Origin: Anticarsia gemmatalis
Lineage: Eukaryota > Arthropoda > Insecta > Lepidoptera > Erebidae
DNA length: 64,000 nucleotides
Assembly (NCBI RefSeq): GCF_050436995.1
Contig: NC_134765.1
Coordinates: 3,251,501 to 3,315,500 of the forward strand
Direction of reading: 5' to 3'
Made by a program: the position numbers and the translations under genes. The notes under the pieces were generated by a model, which saw only the letters and a list, made by a program, of their open reading frames with translations, did no database searches and was not told the origin of the DNA. This document shows positions 22,556 to 36,417 of this stretch, piece after piece; the first letter of the stretch is position 1, and each line of letters opens with the position of its first letter.

Positions 22556-22737
22556 AATCATGGAACAAGCGTGTTTCTAAAAGGAATTTGTGCTCGGATA
22601 TTCTAGTGTAGACCCACCTTAAGATTTTTGCCAGAACTGTGCTTACCCGCTATTTGACGTAAAGCGATACAGTTGAAAGATAATATGTTTTACAATTTAT
22701 GGTTTAGTCTTTTTTGGACTAGGATTTGCAATTCTTC

Positions 22738-22865
22738 CGCGTTGAAAGAGACATACAGTCACGCCTTATCCCTAAAGGGGTGAGTTGTGAAAGTATTAAC
22801 ACAACCACTTGTTACGATCCTTTTAATCATATTCGGCATTCATTTACACAACATCTTGTCAATAT
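22738..22865 (-). mobile_element. Retroelement 3' tail (family T), diverged
   Basis: The reverse complement has TTGACAAGATGTTGTGTAAA, then AAGGATCGTAACAAGTGG, then CACCCCTTTAGGGATAAGGC: the same order of motifs as at 22388. Confidence 0.55.
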
Positions 22866-25800
22866 AATGTAAAAGTTAGCATTTCATGTGATTTATGCTC
22901 TCTCGGATATAATTTAAATCATACATATCAGGATATAGAAATTATATCTCAAATAACTAGTCTTAACTTTATGGATTTCGGATTAGTTTCCAACATGGGT
23001 TGTATTTTTACATTTACATATTCGCAGTGCTTATCGATTTAACGATCAACTTGTGACAATATTTCTCTAACGTGAAACATCTAAAGGCAACAAATGGTTT
23101 GATTCTAGGCGACATGGTGAAATCAGCACAATAGTGTTTAAAATAACATTATAATCCGTAAACCGAATCAAAATAGGTGTACTAAGAATTGTACAATGAG
23201 TTGAGCTCGCTCATATCGCGAGGTGAACCTAAGATCGGTGCATCATTAGAAGCGCGTGGGTATGCGTGTGGGAGGTGCTTGCAACACTGTTGCAGATATA
23301 CGCTGCTCGCGGAAATAACGTCAATTGATTTATCGATGTTCACGATTATCGTGATTGCAGGCTCCGATATGAAAGGGTTAAAGCGATTCGAGAATTTGTA
23401 TCGCTTTGTCGGTGTGTGTTGTGCCCGCTTAAAAGTAATTCCGATTGTAAGATACCAGCGGCCCGGTTTTGCGTGGTAAAAAGTAGTATTGCAGAATATT
23501 AAGAAATTATACAGTAAAACTTTCCCCGGGAATCAGTCTATCCATTGGTGAAAACCGCTTAAAAATCCTTTGAGATGGTTTAAAATTTATCGGAATAGAT
23601 GAACTGAAGAGAGGTTGATGTTCTAATATGTAGTGATAATATTGACTAGATATAAAACATATTTGAATCGATTAAATATTATCAAATAATTTTGTCCAAG
23701 AATATTCAGTTCGAGTATTGCATAACTTATTGTTGCTAAAATTATAAAGGCTGTAAAAACAGTACTATTTCTAAGATTGCAATATTGCATTTAGGTGCAT
23801 ATCGCGTGAAGGGCGCTCGCTTTTTTTTGCTTATCGTGTTATGACATTGAAACACGAAATTGTTTCATATTTTTTCATTTTTTTTTTGTAAGAGCCTGAT
23901 TACATTGTGAATAAAAATATTAAAATACAGAATAAAAATGCAGAAATTATGTTATTCTAGAAAGTTCTAGTCACCTAGTTTGACATCTAGTGTTTAAGAT
24001 CCAAAATAAAAAAACTTTATAAACATGGCCATAATATATGAATGGTACATTGAATTTGTAAATCGTAAATTCTTTTAAAAGTCTTAATTATTGCATAACA
24101 AAATGACTGCTAATTAAAATAAAGTCTAGTTTTAAAAATCCAGTTTTAGATTAAGGTCGAGACAGACATTGAATTAATAAGATACGAATATAGCCAAAAT
24201 AATAATAGACGTTTTTAAAATAAATGATGGCCAGTTTCCTTTGACAATTCTAGAAGCATTGGCTTTTGCCCAAAATAAATATAATTTGGATCGAAAACTG
24301 TCAAAGACATTTTAAACCGGTGAGTTTTTGGTAAAAAAGGTGCGTTGGCAAACGTCATGGAGTGGAAAGAACCACTTGAAACTAGTTTGTTTTACCATTT
24401 TTCCTAGATCTTTGCTAATAGAAGTATTGCATTCTAACAGATTTTGATAGAATTCCCTACTTTAGTATCTCTTATACAATTCGTGCTAGAATCTAATATG
24501 AATTTTTCTCACCGCTTCACCAGACTTCTAGCCTCGACAGTTACGAAAAGTTCGGTTTATCTGTATTTGTATCAGATATCTGTAGTTATATATCCGATCC
24601 TTGAGTTCAAAACTTATACCATATTCGTAAGTAAACAAAGCCTGAGGTACATTGTTGCGATTTCATCCGAACACTTATCGTACAATATTTGTTTCATCAC
24701 CAAACAACAGACCGCGGGCCGTAAATTTTCACTCAACAATCAACAATTTGCATAAAATTGTTTAGAAAGTTCACTATTTCCAAACATCTATCCCTTCGGT
24801 ACATCTTATACAAGGAAGTGCTTTACACTGTAGGAAGCAAAGGGTAATAATTGTAACTCGATTTAAATGAAGAGATAACGTCTATTACCACTGTTTAAGG
24901 AAGCCAGCCTTAGCTTTGATATATTGCCACAATACACAGGTGTTTAATGTAAATGAGAAAGCGAGCTTTCAATGGCCAAGTAAAAAGATTAATATGCGGA
25001 ATGGAAGGTGGTTTTCATTTGTTACATTAAGTAGACTATAATTCCTTGCTTTATGATTTAGTTCATGTTCTTGCATTATATGAGATATTCACCATTGATA
25101 AACGAATTCGTATCGTTACCTCACAATAAACGCTATAAGTTCAAAGCCTAGAATGTTTATTTGACACATCATTATAATTTAGATTATTCATAACACATCC
25201 TTAGTGCGTGTAAGTGATAGAGAAGGGCTTAAACTAATCTTGTTGCTTCCTCGTTAATCAAGGAAGTACATGGGATTATATGTAAGAGGTAACAAGGGTT
25301 AATTATTTAATAATCTTTCATTTAAAACATAGATTTCTCTCCAACCTTTGCTTTATGGAACGTTACGTAACACCCTGGATCACTCGCATTAAAAATCAAT
25401 TACATCTTTTATAAAAGAAACGCACGCGCACGTTTTACAAAGAACAGGCTTTACAATTCTTTCCCATTGTTGTATGTACTTCTTTTGTTAAGACACGCAT
25501 AAGAATATTGTTTATGCCTTTGAGACGAATCCCTTGCAAGAGCTCGCATAGAAGAGCCTCCACACGCGACGAAATTAAAGAATCCAAATTTGGTACTGTG
25601 TAAATTACTCCGACCATTCGTTTGAGCTTGACATTAGCTAATTTGAGAGTTTTCTTTGTCACTTTACATTGGAAAGTGTTATTTTTAACTGTTTTGCCTT
25701 CGACATTCTTAGTTTTTGTTTTAGTACTCGTTTGGTTTCAAAAGAAAATGTTTTAACTTGGCAACTGTTCGGATGATATCAGCAGTTGAGAATTTAAAAT

Positions 25801-27950
25801 CTTCCGTTTCATTTATTTCGTGTAAGGTGTGTATTTCGAAGTGATTTATCTTGATATTCTATTCCCTTTATCTGGTATATTGTGTTATTATCACCTGTGA
25901 GTATTGCATAACCGATGGATGTAATTTAGCTGCATCATAGGTGTATTGTTTCTTATTCCATATGATATCATATTCATCGATGGTATTGTAATATTATTGT
26001 TGTTTGAGTTCAATGACTGGATTGTTTATATCTGACTGGAGTATAGTGATATCAAAGGATAAGTAAACGTGAGATTTTTTATAATTTCTGAGCAATTTGG
26101 TTTTAAAACTTGTTGTACGACTTAAAGTTCGATTTTACCTTTCATGTCAATGGTTTTTCTATTTATTCTAAAGATGTTTCGTGCGGCGCATCGATTACAC
26201 TTACTTGTAATGAATCTAGAACAGATCACATAAAAACTTTTGTAGCACTTCTCATCTCGGAAGGGCCGAGAGAAAGTTTGGTAGTTCTTTCGACAATCGC
26301 GCCCATTGTGTCGCGATCCAGATTTGTGTTGAAGCATCAATCTTTTGCATTCAAACTCTTGCTCTTTTTGTTAGAAAGCACTATGCTCAATGCCATTCTG
26401 TCACTTTGACTTCTCTTCCATTTACTTTACAACAATGATATCTTGGTCAACTTTTGGCCTACAATTTACTTTATTCTTAGTCACTACTTATTATATTTGA
26501 GGTTTATATGTCATAATTGCTTGAAAGGAAATGCGATTACGTTTGTCCTTGCTTATTTTGTTTTATACTTGATATTATGTTACAATGTTCTGGCCTTTAG
26601 CTAGTATTGAGCAGTCATTAAATACACATAAACTTTTATGTCTGTGTATGTCAATGGTCTTGAGTGAATGGCATTCAGTTACATTTGGGTGCATTTTTAT
26701 TGCTTCCACTAAAATAAAAAGTATGTTTCAAAGTTGTGTTCGCGTTTAAGAGAGTCTACTCACTATCACTTATTTCTTTTATTAAATCTATTTTAATTAT
26801 TCAAATTGATAGCTCATCTACATTACATAATTTGATTATACGTCTGTCAAACTTCCAAAGAAACATTCAAGACATCAAAATAAAAATATATTTTTAAATA
26901 ATATCTTAAATTAGCTTCTATAGAGAACTCATTTGCAATTGCATTATTTGCAACTGACAATAACTAATCAGTTGTTCAATTGTAAACGTTATTATGTTTT
27001 TCGTCGGTCATAATGCGACTGTTTCCGGCATCTTCTACGATATGTAACGCGTTGTAGAAAGTGCCTATCTTGCCAATTACGATTTTCTCTCAGACAATAT
27101 TCCACGCGACATTTCCGAGGCAATTTTCATAATAAACGTTTACGAGATTACGAGAGTATGCCGATTTCGGTTTGATGACTATGATTTCTTTGTTATGTTT
27201 TTGTATTATTAAATGTGTATTTGTAGTCAATAATTGTATTTTAAGTGACTCAATGGATCCTTTTCCTGTAAGGAAAAAGGTAAAATGATTGCTGTTTTCA
27301 AAACTTGAAAATTGGAGCTGGAAAGGATAGCAGTCTTGTTAAAATAGTGGCTAATAATGACTTTCAATTCATTCAGCAATATTAGGATCGTATGACTTAA
27401 TTTGTTACAGTTTTAAATCTAGTAAAACATTTAGAGCGAGTGGAACTAATCACAATTGATTTCGATACATTTCAATTGCACGATTGCATCCACTTCCTAC
27501 CTGATTTTTTGTTTTGTTATTCAGCCATTTTGAATGTAAAACCTACTTTTTATTCTGCCAAAATAAGGTCAAATATGCTATTTGTTTCTTATGTTATTTG
27601 GGCTATGTTTGTCGTTTCGAGAACTATTGAATCTAATGCTAGATAAATATTTATCGCTTCTGGTGTTATGCAACACAATTTAACAGACAATCGGCCGTGT
27701 ATAACACTTTTTTTATGTTCAGATCTATCTCTTATAATTGTTATTGTAGCTGTTTCGTAATCTTTGCTTTATTTTGACTTACATTTTCCTTTTAAAAGTT
27801 TATCTGCCTCGTTACCGATAATATTGTTATTTCCATCATCCAAATGATATTCGTTGCTCTGATCCAATTCAGTTCCACCTAGTTTGTGACGTGTTGTTTG
27901 ATCGATAACTATAGGAGATCTCTTTAGATAGCAGATGTGAATTGAGGTCA
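22866..27950. other. Mostly unique non-coding region
   Basis: No gene can be supported. A GC-richer, repeat-free patch at 23189-23480 contains an open frame of 96 codons from a TTG, with no recognisable motif. A fragment at 23535-23600 (CAGTCTATCCATTGGTGAAA) resembles part of the 41617 element. A minus-strand frame at 25435-25662 (from a GTG) has protein-like composition but no motif, no ATG and no supporting splice sites. Confidence 0.45.
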
Positions 27951-28194
27951 GCGCGTACATACCTCCATGTGGCCACTTACAGCAGATCGTGAGTGGATGC
28001 GAGATTTTACAAATATTCAATTGTGCATCTGAATGTTCAAGTTATTCATGTTTATGTAATGCAGCCTTTTTCGGTTGCAAAAACAACCGCTCTGCCGTTC
28101 ACGGCCTTGAGCCGGATGACACTATAATTGCATCTATCGTCGAATACATGTTAATTTTAATCACACTTCCGAGAATCCTTGGTCACTCAGCGCC

Positions 28195-28984
28195 TTGTTT
28201 CCGTTCACATCGAAGACTGTGTCTCGTGCCTCCCGTTCCGCTCTAACGCGCCCCGATAACAAAAATAGAAGTTCAAACCTCAAACCGATCCAACATTCGA
28301 CAAGAAAAAAGTCCTGCCAAATACACAAAAAAAGTAATCGCCCCATTCCTCTCTGGCTAATGCTCGGAAACTATTCACGTCGCTGTAAAGTTTATCCTGC
28401 GATAAGACTCGAACGACGTTTGAGTGTGTGCTGTCTCGTTCTCGCGCGGTAGATTCTCTGCTGGTGAGGGAGACAGAGAGGTAGGGCGCACTCCGCGTGG
28501 CCGTTGATGTTTAGTTTGAAACGGAACGGAACAGTTTGCGAGTCGCCGGCTCTGCGCACGGCCGACTGACGCAGGCAGTTCGTTGCGCTCAACTCGGAGA
28601 ATTTATTTTAACATACTTTTTGAACTGTTTTTATAATCTAACGTTTAGACAAGTGCCTTATTATTAATGGATGTGTTAGTGAATGCATGAAAATACGTAT
28701 TTGAAGAACTAAAGCAAATGAAAAGTAACAACGTGGATTTTCTGAGACGTCTCTCGAGTGTTGTGTCCTTTTGGTATAATAATTTGCAGTAATTACGCTA
28801 TGAATTTTAGTTTAATATATTTCTTTGTTAACTGTATTGTGGTGGAGCACGTTTCTGCCCGTATTGGCACGAGCCTTTAATAATAATAGTGCACCAAAAC
28901 CAGTTTGCGAGTGCGGTTCGGCTGTGGTTATCCTGACTTATATGCGGGCGTCTTTCTTGTGAACGAATTTCGACGCATCTGTAG
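28195..28984 (+). promoter_or_regulatory. Candidate promoter and 5' UTR exon
   Basis: This is the longest GC- and CpG-rich, repeat-free stretch in the window. Two initiator-like segments share the core CAGTTTGCGAGT: at 28532 (followed by CGCCGGCTCTGCGC) and at 28901 (followed by GCGGTTCGGCTG). A third CAGTTCGTTGCG lies at 28578. Insect start sites often have a CAGT-type initiator followed by such GC-richer leader sequence. The stretch ends with ATCTGTAG|GTATTC at 28984/28985, or ATCT|GTAGGT, either of which could be a donor. That would give a non-coding first exon of about 85-450 nt. No TATA box is obvious and no long ORF follows, so a coding start would lie further on. Strand and function are inferred. 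Confidence 0.4.
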
Positions 28985-31348
28985 GTATTCTTTCAAGGCT
29001 GTGACTTCAATTCATTTACTTAAAACATCATTTTTACTTGCTTCAGTGATGTCATAATTTCCATTGTTATCGATAATTTTAATCTAAGTGGTTTTGTTTA
29101 TCGTATCAATTTTCATAACTCTGATATCGTTGAATGCTCGCATCTTGTGCTAATCCATCAGATCGCTAAACCAAGTCACCTTGACCGTTTCACACGATGT
29201 ATACAGACTTTCTGTTTCGAGGTTACTTGATTCCTGAGCGCACCTTGTAGAGCTTTACTCGCTGCAATAATTAACATATCTAGTCGGTCACTAACTGGCA
29301 TTTCAGACCAGACGGTTTGGTGACTAACGTGCTTTAGTTATAATTAATTTACTATTAATAAACTGTGAGTTACGACATATGAGTCTTTGATTTGTCAACA
29401 CAGATTTGTACGTAGATAAACTTTGATTCATAACATTTTATTTGCACAAAACCAACAAGTCCAAAACTAACAGTAAATTACGATCTCCATCTGTGAGCAC
29501 CACTTAATCGTAGTTAACTGCACATAACTAATGTAAACATGCTGTCACCGTGTGGGCAGATCTACTGGCGCCTATAATTTACTACGAAACATTACTAATT
29601 GCATCTTACGTTTCAATATTACCTTCGTTTCAACACCCAGTCTCTTGTAAATGTTGGTACTCGTCTCGTTTCGCTAGATCAGTAGCGAACACTTCGATGG
29701 TTGTTATTTTCTTGCCACTTCCACGCTCGGCTTCACCTGTATACGTGACTTCATTGGCCACATTTTTTACTAGTTGTCAGCAAATTCTCTTATCTAACTC
29801 GCAATCTAGTTTCAAATTGCCCAATTCACCTTTAGCAGTTTTTGTCTATTTTCGATTACAATTGCCACCGGTTCTAATCTGACACTTCCTCTGACTCATG
29901 GAGTATGTATCGAAGCTCGAAGCTCTTAGTAGTTCAGTACCAACGTTACGCAACCGAAAAATGGCAAGTATCCAAGTTGTCACGCGAAAATTTATTACTT
30001 CCATGAAAGAAAGCGAAAATCGAAGATCGTCGATGTCGCAGACAGTTTGCCGGAGACTAATTTATCGAAGTCTTATTGAGTGTAACTCTGAAAGTTTGTA
30101 ATTAAGATTAGAACAGCTTGAACGCTCTATCGCGTCCCAACTGCTAGTGAAATTGAATAATTCGTTATTAAACAGACAAGTGGCGCTGATGACTCATCTT
30201 GAATTGAAAGCCACAGTTTCATGTGGCTCGTTTTCTGTTTTGTTAACCGATCGTTGACTTTCGACAGTTATGACACCAGCCAATTATTCGCTTAGAAGCA
30301 TTTACCGGCTTTGTTGAAATGCATTATATTACAACCATTTCTAGACTTAATTGCCTTCTTTATGACTCTAAGCTTTAAAATATGTGGGTCGTCCAGTAGA
30401 CGTCTACTTTTTATGAGCAGTTTGCGGTGTTTTTCGTTCGTAGTCTCGATTTCATTGCGTTTCTCCTTGTTTTCTTTTTGCTCTCGTGTTGCTTTAACTT
30501 AAAAATATTTTCTCTTAATTTTTATTTTTTTTATACATGTCGCTGCCGTAAAGCGGCGTCTTTACGTCCTATTGTTAATAAATTAACTCTATTAAAACAT
30601 TGGCCATAAAATAACTGTATTGTCACTCTGTTCATCCTCATCATTGATCGTGATGCCTTGTGCTTTATCATTACGTCGATAAGGTTTAATTTATAGTAAA
30701 TCGTTAAGAGACGCCCGCATATTTGTTTCTTTTTGTATTGCTTAAGGACGAAGCTTGTTAATGTTATTTCGATAAAAATGTTTTACGGTATTGGAATGTG
30801 TCGGTCTTCTTGAATGTTATCCAAACTAACTATTTAATGGTTGTCTTGCATGTTTGTAGCTAGTTGTTTATACCAAAAGGACATTTTTAGACGAACAATC
30901 GAATAACAAAGTGACCTGCAACAAGTGCTCTTACACAACGAAGTACAAATATATTTTTGAAGTACATATTTTATACGAATGAATTTACATTGGATACTTG
31001 ACTTCACCATTGGGACCACGAATTTGGAATCAGCATTTCGCGTTTAGTGCGATGATACAAACTATTAGGTAAGTTTCTTCATACTAGTAAAAAAATATAT
31101 TTTTTACCGCTCTTCAAATAAGTGGACGTTTTCAGGGTCGTCTTCAAGATCTAAGAAGCAAATAAATTGTATTCTGTCATCGTAATACACACACAAAATG
31201 TATGATTTGTTTTATTGCGGCGAGGTTCTTCGCTATTTCAGTATTGGTCATATCCAGAAATAATTTCTATATTTTCGGACTATTTTCTGTTCAATGAACC
31301 CTTGTTACCAATCGACAATTATTATAGCCTATTCTATACGATATTCTA
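28985..31348. other. Unique stretch without a supported gene
   Basis: Composition stays somewhat less AT-rich to about 30100. Open frames at 29550-29882 and 29898-30101 (plus) have no recognisable motif, no good splice framing and are probably chance. A donor-like TAG|GTAAGT is at 31058. Confidence 0.4.
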
Positions 31349-31434
31349 TACAAACCCGCACTTGGCCAGCGCGCTAACCCTACCTCACTACGGGAGGAAA
31401 CCCTTGCCTAGCAATGGGACATTAAAGGGTTAAA
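31349..31434 (+). mobile_element. Non-LTR retrotransposon 3' tail (family R)
   Basis: ACCCGCACTTGGCCAGCGCG … GGAGGAAACCCTTGCCTAGC … AATGGGACATTAAAGGGTTA reproduces the end of the 9615 copy in shortened form. Confidence 0.65.
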
Positions 31435-32751
31435 TTTATTATATTATTCTGTACTTTGAGATTTCGAATGTGACTTGTTGCGTTTGAACAAATAGGAACC
31501 AACAAGGAAAATCTCATAAGAATGTAACAAACCTGTTGCATTGACAAAGACGAACAAATTAGTTCGTGTATTAACTACTCAACTTGTTATTTCAGCTCTC
31601 ACTGATAAACTTTCATTCATAACACAATTACAAGTTACAAATTAAACGGTTCTGCCTAATCCGTGTCGTCAAACACTATCGGATGTAATTTATTCCATGT
31701 GTGCATGTTTATGGTACTTTCTTTGACACACCTTGTGAAATGATCGCCCTAAAATGAACTAAACATCTGTTAGTTATAGACGCGAGTGATTGACAGCCGA
31801 TGTTAATCTTGTATCACTTTCCAAAAAGTTTTTTCACGAGGCGTGAAATATTTTGGACTAATTGGTGAAATTGTTTGTGTAGATTTATGGTTTGTGTGTG
31901 GTATATTAGTGTCAATTAATAGGAAGATGGAATATTATTTTTGTTTTATTAATCGGCAGTACATATTTAAATGTATCTATTTTGTCAGGTGAAGAGATTA
32001 TACGCTTTTTTGGCCGTGAATACGATCACATATTTTCTTGACTTTCTTCCTCATTTTTAAAACAATTGGGTCGAAATAGAGCCTCAACAAAAATACTTAG
32101 AATTAATCAAAACAGTTTAGAGTAACATACTTTACTTTCTTTTCTAGTTAATTGTGGTCCATCTCTATAAAAGTAATAGTAATGACGTAACAAAAAATTG
32201 TTATTAAGGGCAATGCTACCATAAAAAACAATTTAAAGCAGAAACCGATAAAGTAGTTAATTTTTACGATTTTCCGAATCGCCCTTTTAGTCGTTAATCG
32301 ATTTGAGTACAACACTAAATATAAACTCGATAGTGTATCGAATAGTTCGCTATTCGATTCGTATTCGATTTAGATAGTTGACTCACTGACCTAATAGCCT
32401 TGCTTATTTTGATTTATTGACACTAATTGCTCGATTGTGGTTTACTCTGACTAGATTGGCCATTCAAATACATTAAGATATTGTTTTGAACCATTTACAA
32501 GTTAGTTTCGTTTATAATAACCCAGCTTGTTTTCTCCGAAGGAGAGTACGTACATACCCTCTGTTCAAAACAAGCTATTTACTGAGCACAAAACCTTCCA
32601 TCTTAGTTTAATACCTAATTCCGTCAATGACACAGCAGTAGCTATTAATATTAAAAATAAAAATATTTTAACTCCCTATTATTAGACTGCTAAGCAACTA
32701 AAAAAAACAAAAATACTATCAAAATCCAGTGCTGCTAATATTGTTTTTAAC
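31435..32751. other. Non-coding stretch with a small hairpin
   Basis: No gene is seen. At 32524-32576 AGCTTGTTTT pairs with AAAACAAGCT around a partly self-complementary middle (GTACGTAC at the centre). Confidence 0.5.
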
Positions 32752-32872
32752 GTATGAAGGGAGATGGGGAATGGATGGAGCAAAAGACGTTTGCAAGACC
32801 ATACCAAGTGACGTAATGGGTTACTATGGGAACCAAACGTAAATATGGTCGTTGCATTTATGTATGTGAAAT
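32752..32872 (+). mobile_element. Retroelement 3' tail (family T), diverged
   Basis: GTATGAAGGGAGATGGGGAA, CATACCAAGTGACGTAATGG and the TATGTATG end follow the order of the 22388 copy. Confidence 0.5.
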
Positions 32873-35819
32873 ATAAATGACACTGGTACAATCGAATTCG
32901 TGATCTACAGTCACATTCACTAAAGTAGCGAAAGTAATTAGAAATCCTACATTTAAAATAATATATTTTGTATATTATTTTTTCTTTATTTTTGCTCTGT
33001 TTGTTTTGAAAGCTAGGTTTTAATATTTATAGTGAATGTGAATGAATCGTGCGAGGTGAATGTTAAGAGTCAATGTGTAGAAAAGGTGAACGAACTTTTG
33101 GCGCCATTAGGCTATTCTTATTAATAGCCTGTAGTATTTGTTTAGAAAGGTCTAGACTGAAATACTTGAACACTAACGACTTATAGAATGGGAACTTTAG
33201 AATAATATTGGCTTCATCTGCTAGAATTAATTTGTTTCATTGCAAGTACGTTTCGTTTTGATAAAACAAAAGATGATTGATTCAAAACTATAATAATTAC
33301 TATTATGATGTTGATGTCTTATTTGAGTAGATGACGTATCCAACGGATTCTATGCTCGGTTGATACAAAGTTTGTTCCTCTTTTACGTCGAAATGACTGC
33401 ACATACAACCTATCCCGGGGTAGGAAATAGGCTCTTATTGAGAAAACATAGCTACCTGTGCACAGCTGACAGTGTATTTCTAGTCATGGGTATAAGACGG
33501 GGTTGAGGGTAGGGTATAAAAAACCCATATAAAATTATAGACTTTTCAATCATGTTACAGTCAATGCGGTAATAAACAAGTGTTATTTTACTCAAGCCCT
33601 TGAAATTTTTGTTACTAATATATATATGTGGGTATGTTCGTCTGTAATTAACTTTACAGACACATCAATTAGCATGATTAAGGCTCGACTTGGCCGCCGA
33701 TCAAAACTCATTAATTTTATTCGGACACACGTACTTGGCCTTCTCTATATGCATACCAGACATTCATGACGCGTTTCTGTAAGAAACTATTTACCATTAC
33801 ATAGTTTTAAGGTACTTTGAGATGATCTACCTTGGCGACTGTGAAAGCAATATAACCTTAATATGATTAGTTTGTATTGTGGAAATTTAATTGTAAGCTG
33901 TACACAATACACATAACCTACATCATTTATGTGTGTAAGGTTTCGAATTCGAGTCTAGGACTACGTTAAATGTAACTTCTAGCTATTTCCTAACAATTTT
34001 TGTAGAAACAGGGGTTTTAAGTACCTATATAACTGATCAATGTCACGTTTAACTTGAACACTATTCTTCTTTACACTTAACCTCACTTAAACTTACTTCT
34101 TCACTTAGGTCCATATCAAAACACATCATAAGCGTAAGTTTAAAATAGATTAGCGTACAAGTTAAAACTCCAATTCCATAAACCAATACTAACTATAATA
34201 ATATTACAAATAAGAAACTGATACAAACAACAATTTCGTAAGTTCGGCACGTGGTCAGTCAGTTCGTTATTAATAGGTTTAGCGCCCAGATTAGTCTGAC
34301 CACAATAGTTCGATAGGGCAGGAATTTAAGTTACGACCACTTGCCTGCAACGCCTCTGAACTAGTCTAAGTAGTTGAGTAAACCACAAACTTATAGGGTA
34401 TATTGATTATTACACGAACTAGTTTTGATCCTGAAAGCAGTAGGCAATGTTTTAAAGAATAGGTTTTAACCTTTTACTATGTCTACGTGTGTGGCTTAAA
34501 AAAACTGATCTGTGGGAAACAAAAGTTAGTGATTAAACTTCATAAATTTCATATTTACAATAAGACAATTAGACAGATAACAATATTGCCCAAAAAGGAA
34601 CTCAAATATTTTTTCGGAACCATTTTACTCGAGCTTCTGACTTTTCCTTCAATACCTGAACTATAGTTTTATTCAGCTATAAGGTAGTTTACAATGGCTA
34701 CAAACAATTTATCAAAGACAGGTGTGTCATATCATCACGTACACACAATAGGAGTAAAGTCAAAAAGCGTGTACGCACGTTTCGACTAAGATCCGGCTAT
34801 CGCAACGTCTGTTCACGCCCTAATTCCGCGCGTTCCGTACATTTGTTCTACGTTTATAATTTTTTTATTTTTTTACATTTAATTCTCAATTGACCACTTA
34901 ATAGTTAAGTGATTGGTTATGAGTTACGATGTAATATTACTTTCGAATTAAATGTATTTGTGATGTAAGTTTTAGTAATTTTGATTGCGATATTAATGGC
35001 TTCATTTGTTGATGGATGGTTTAGGGTTATGTAAATTATGGGTTTTTTGATGGCTTGTTGATTTTTATGCACGGTAGTGTACGTTAAATAATCAACTGTT
35101 ATAAAGCTATAAATCGTTAGAATCAATTATGCGAATTTTGAATGATAAATCACTTCCATTTCAATTTAAGGAATGTTATTCAATCAGAATATTTTTTGTA
35201 CACTAGATGTCCATAAACAACCAATTATTCTCCGATTCAAATCATGAATTAGTTAAATTGACGATGGGAAAACCGCTTACTTAGAGTTATAGGTAGGTAC
35301 AATAAATGTACAGAGAGCAGCTATACGAATGATTGATAAGGAATAAAATTTTGAAAATACGATTCATTAATAAAAGAGTCTTTAGTTTCTGATACCTTTT
35401 CTTACTTAAAACATATCTTCTAAAACTGCAGTGCTTCAGTAAGAACATCATTTAAAGTCACACCGTACGGTGAAGCAAAGCGATTGAGTCACACACGAAA
35501 TAAAAACGTTGAACAATGCTCGCCGAAAGCAGCATCAGTTTGAATGTAATCTCAATTTACCGCTACAATGTTGCAGTCAGTTGTTATCCGGACCAGGTCA
35601 CTTTTTGTGCGAGGCTTTTTCAAATGTACAGTCACAGTTCGTATTGATGGTGAATTAGCCTTTGAAGGAAATCCGCTTGATTGGGTATAGAAAACTGACC
35701 TGAGTTTACTCAAGACGTTTACTTTTTGGTATGATAAAGCTGATTGACTGTCACAGTTGCATATAGGGTGATGTAATTACCAGTTTTGTGTATGTATCTA
35801 TATTTGATTTTGTTTTGAC
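32873..35819. other. Non-coding stretch
   Basis: No gene or repeat is recognised. 34740-34850 and 35450-35600 are slightly GC-richer and unique, with no motif that could be named. Confidence 0.45.
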
Positions 35820-35935
35820 GGCATGCAAAGTCCCTAATCAGCATTTGGCCAGCGAAGTGGACTCAAGGCCTAAGCTCTCTCCCACGTTGAAGGAGACCCT
35901 TGCCCTGCAGTGGGACCGTTAAGGGTTAAAAAAAA
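35820..35935 (+). mobile_element. Non-LTR retrotransposon 3' tail (family R)
   Basis: GGCATGCAAAGTCCCTAATC, AGCATTTGGCCAGCGAAGTG, GGAGACCCTTGCCCTGCAGT and an A-rich end reproduce the 9615 copy closely. Confidence 0.7.
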
Positions 35936-36417
35936 TAAAAAAAAACGATTTTGTCGTTTTTGTAGATTTAAATTATAATTTGCTAAGTGTAAAGACAGAC
36001 AGGTAAAATCGCTGATGTTCATCAAAAAAGTCAGGAGCATAGTATTCATATTCTACGGTCATGTATAACGTGATATTTAAGTATATAAACTAAGCAAATA
36101 AAGTTTGTGTCATCTTAGCAAATTATATTATTTGGAGACCAAAGTATTGGGCAGATACCTATCCCCATAGGAACAGCGTCTGATATAAAGACCAATATCT
36201 AAAACTGTACATCAAACTCGTTAACGAACCAGTCTGGAATAAAAATGCTAACACATCAGTTGAATTCAACAATAACTAAATACAGTTTGAATCAGACGAT
36301 TCATTTTAGATTATATTGTACAGTTTCCAAGCCGCTAGGCAAAAACTAGCGTGACTTCAACTCACTGAAATGTATCTTCGGATGAAACTGTGACTCAGCA
36401 AAACAGTTTTATTACCT

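Larger units (their letters stand above)
22168..22623. mobile_element. MITE with nested repeats; TIR AAGGTGGGTTTACACTAG
   Basis: AAGGTGGGTTTACACTAG at 22169-22186 is matched at 22603-22620 by CTAGTGTAGACCCACCTT, with one mismatch. Both ends are flanked by TAA (or TTAA), as expected of PIF/Harbinger-like (TWA) or piggyBac-like (TTAA) target duplication. Inside are a piece of another MITE (22262-22384) and a retroelement tail with a (TATG)n end (22388-22555). The 455-bp unit is thus a composite formed by at least two later insertions or captures. Confidence 0.75.

Noticed and set aside
25435..25662. 75-codon minus-strand gene
   Set aside because: Starts at GTG only, which is not a normal eukaryotic start, and no splice sites place it as an internal exon.
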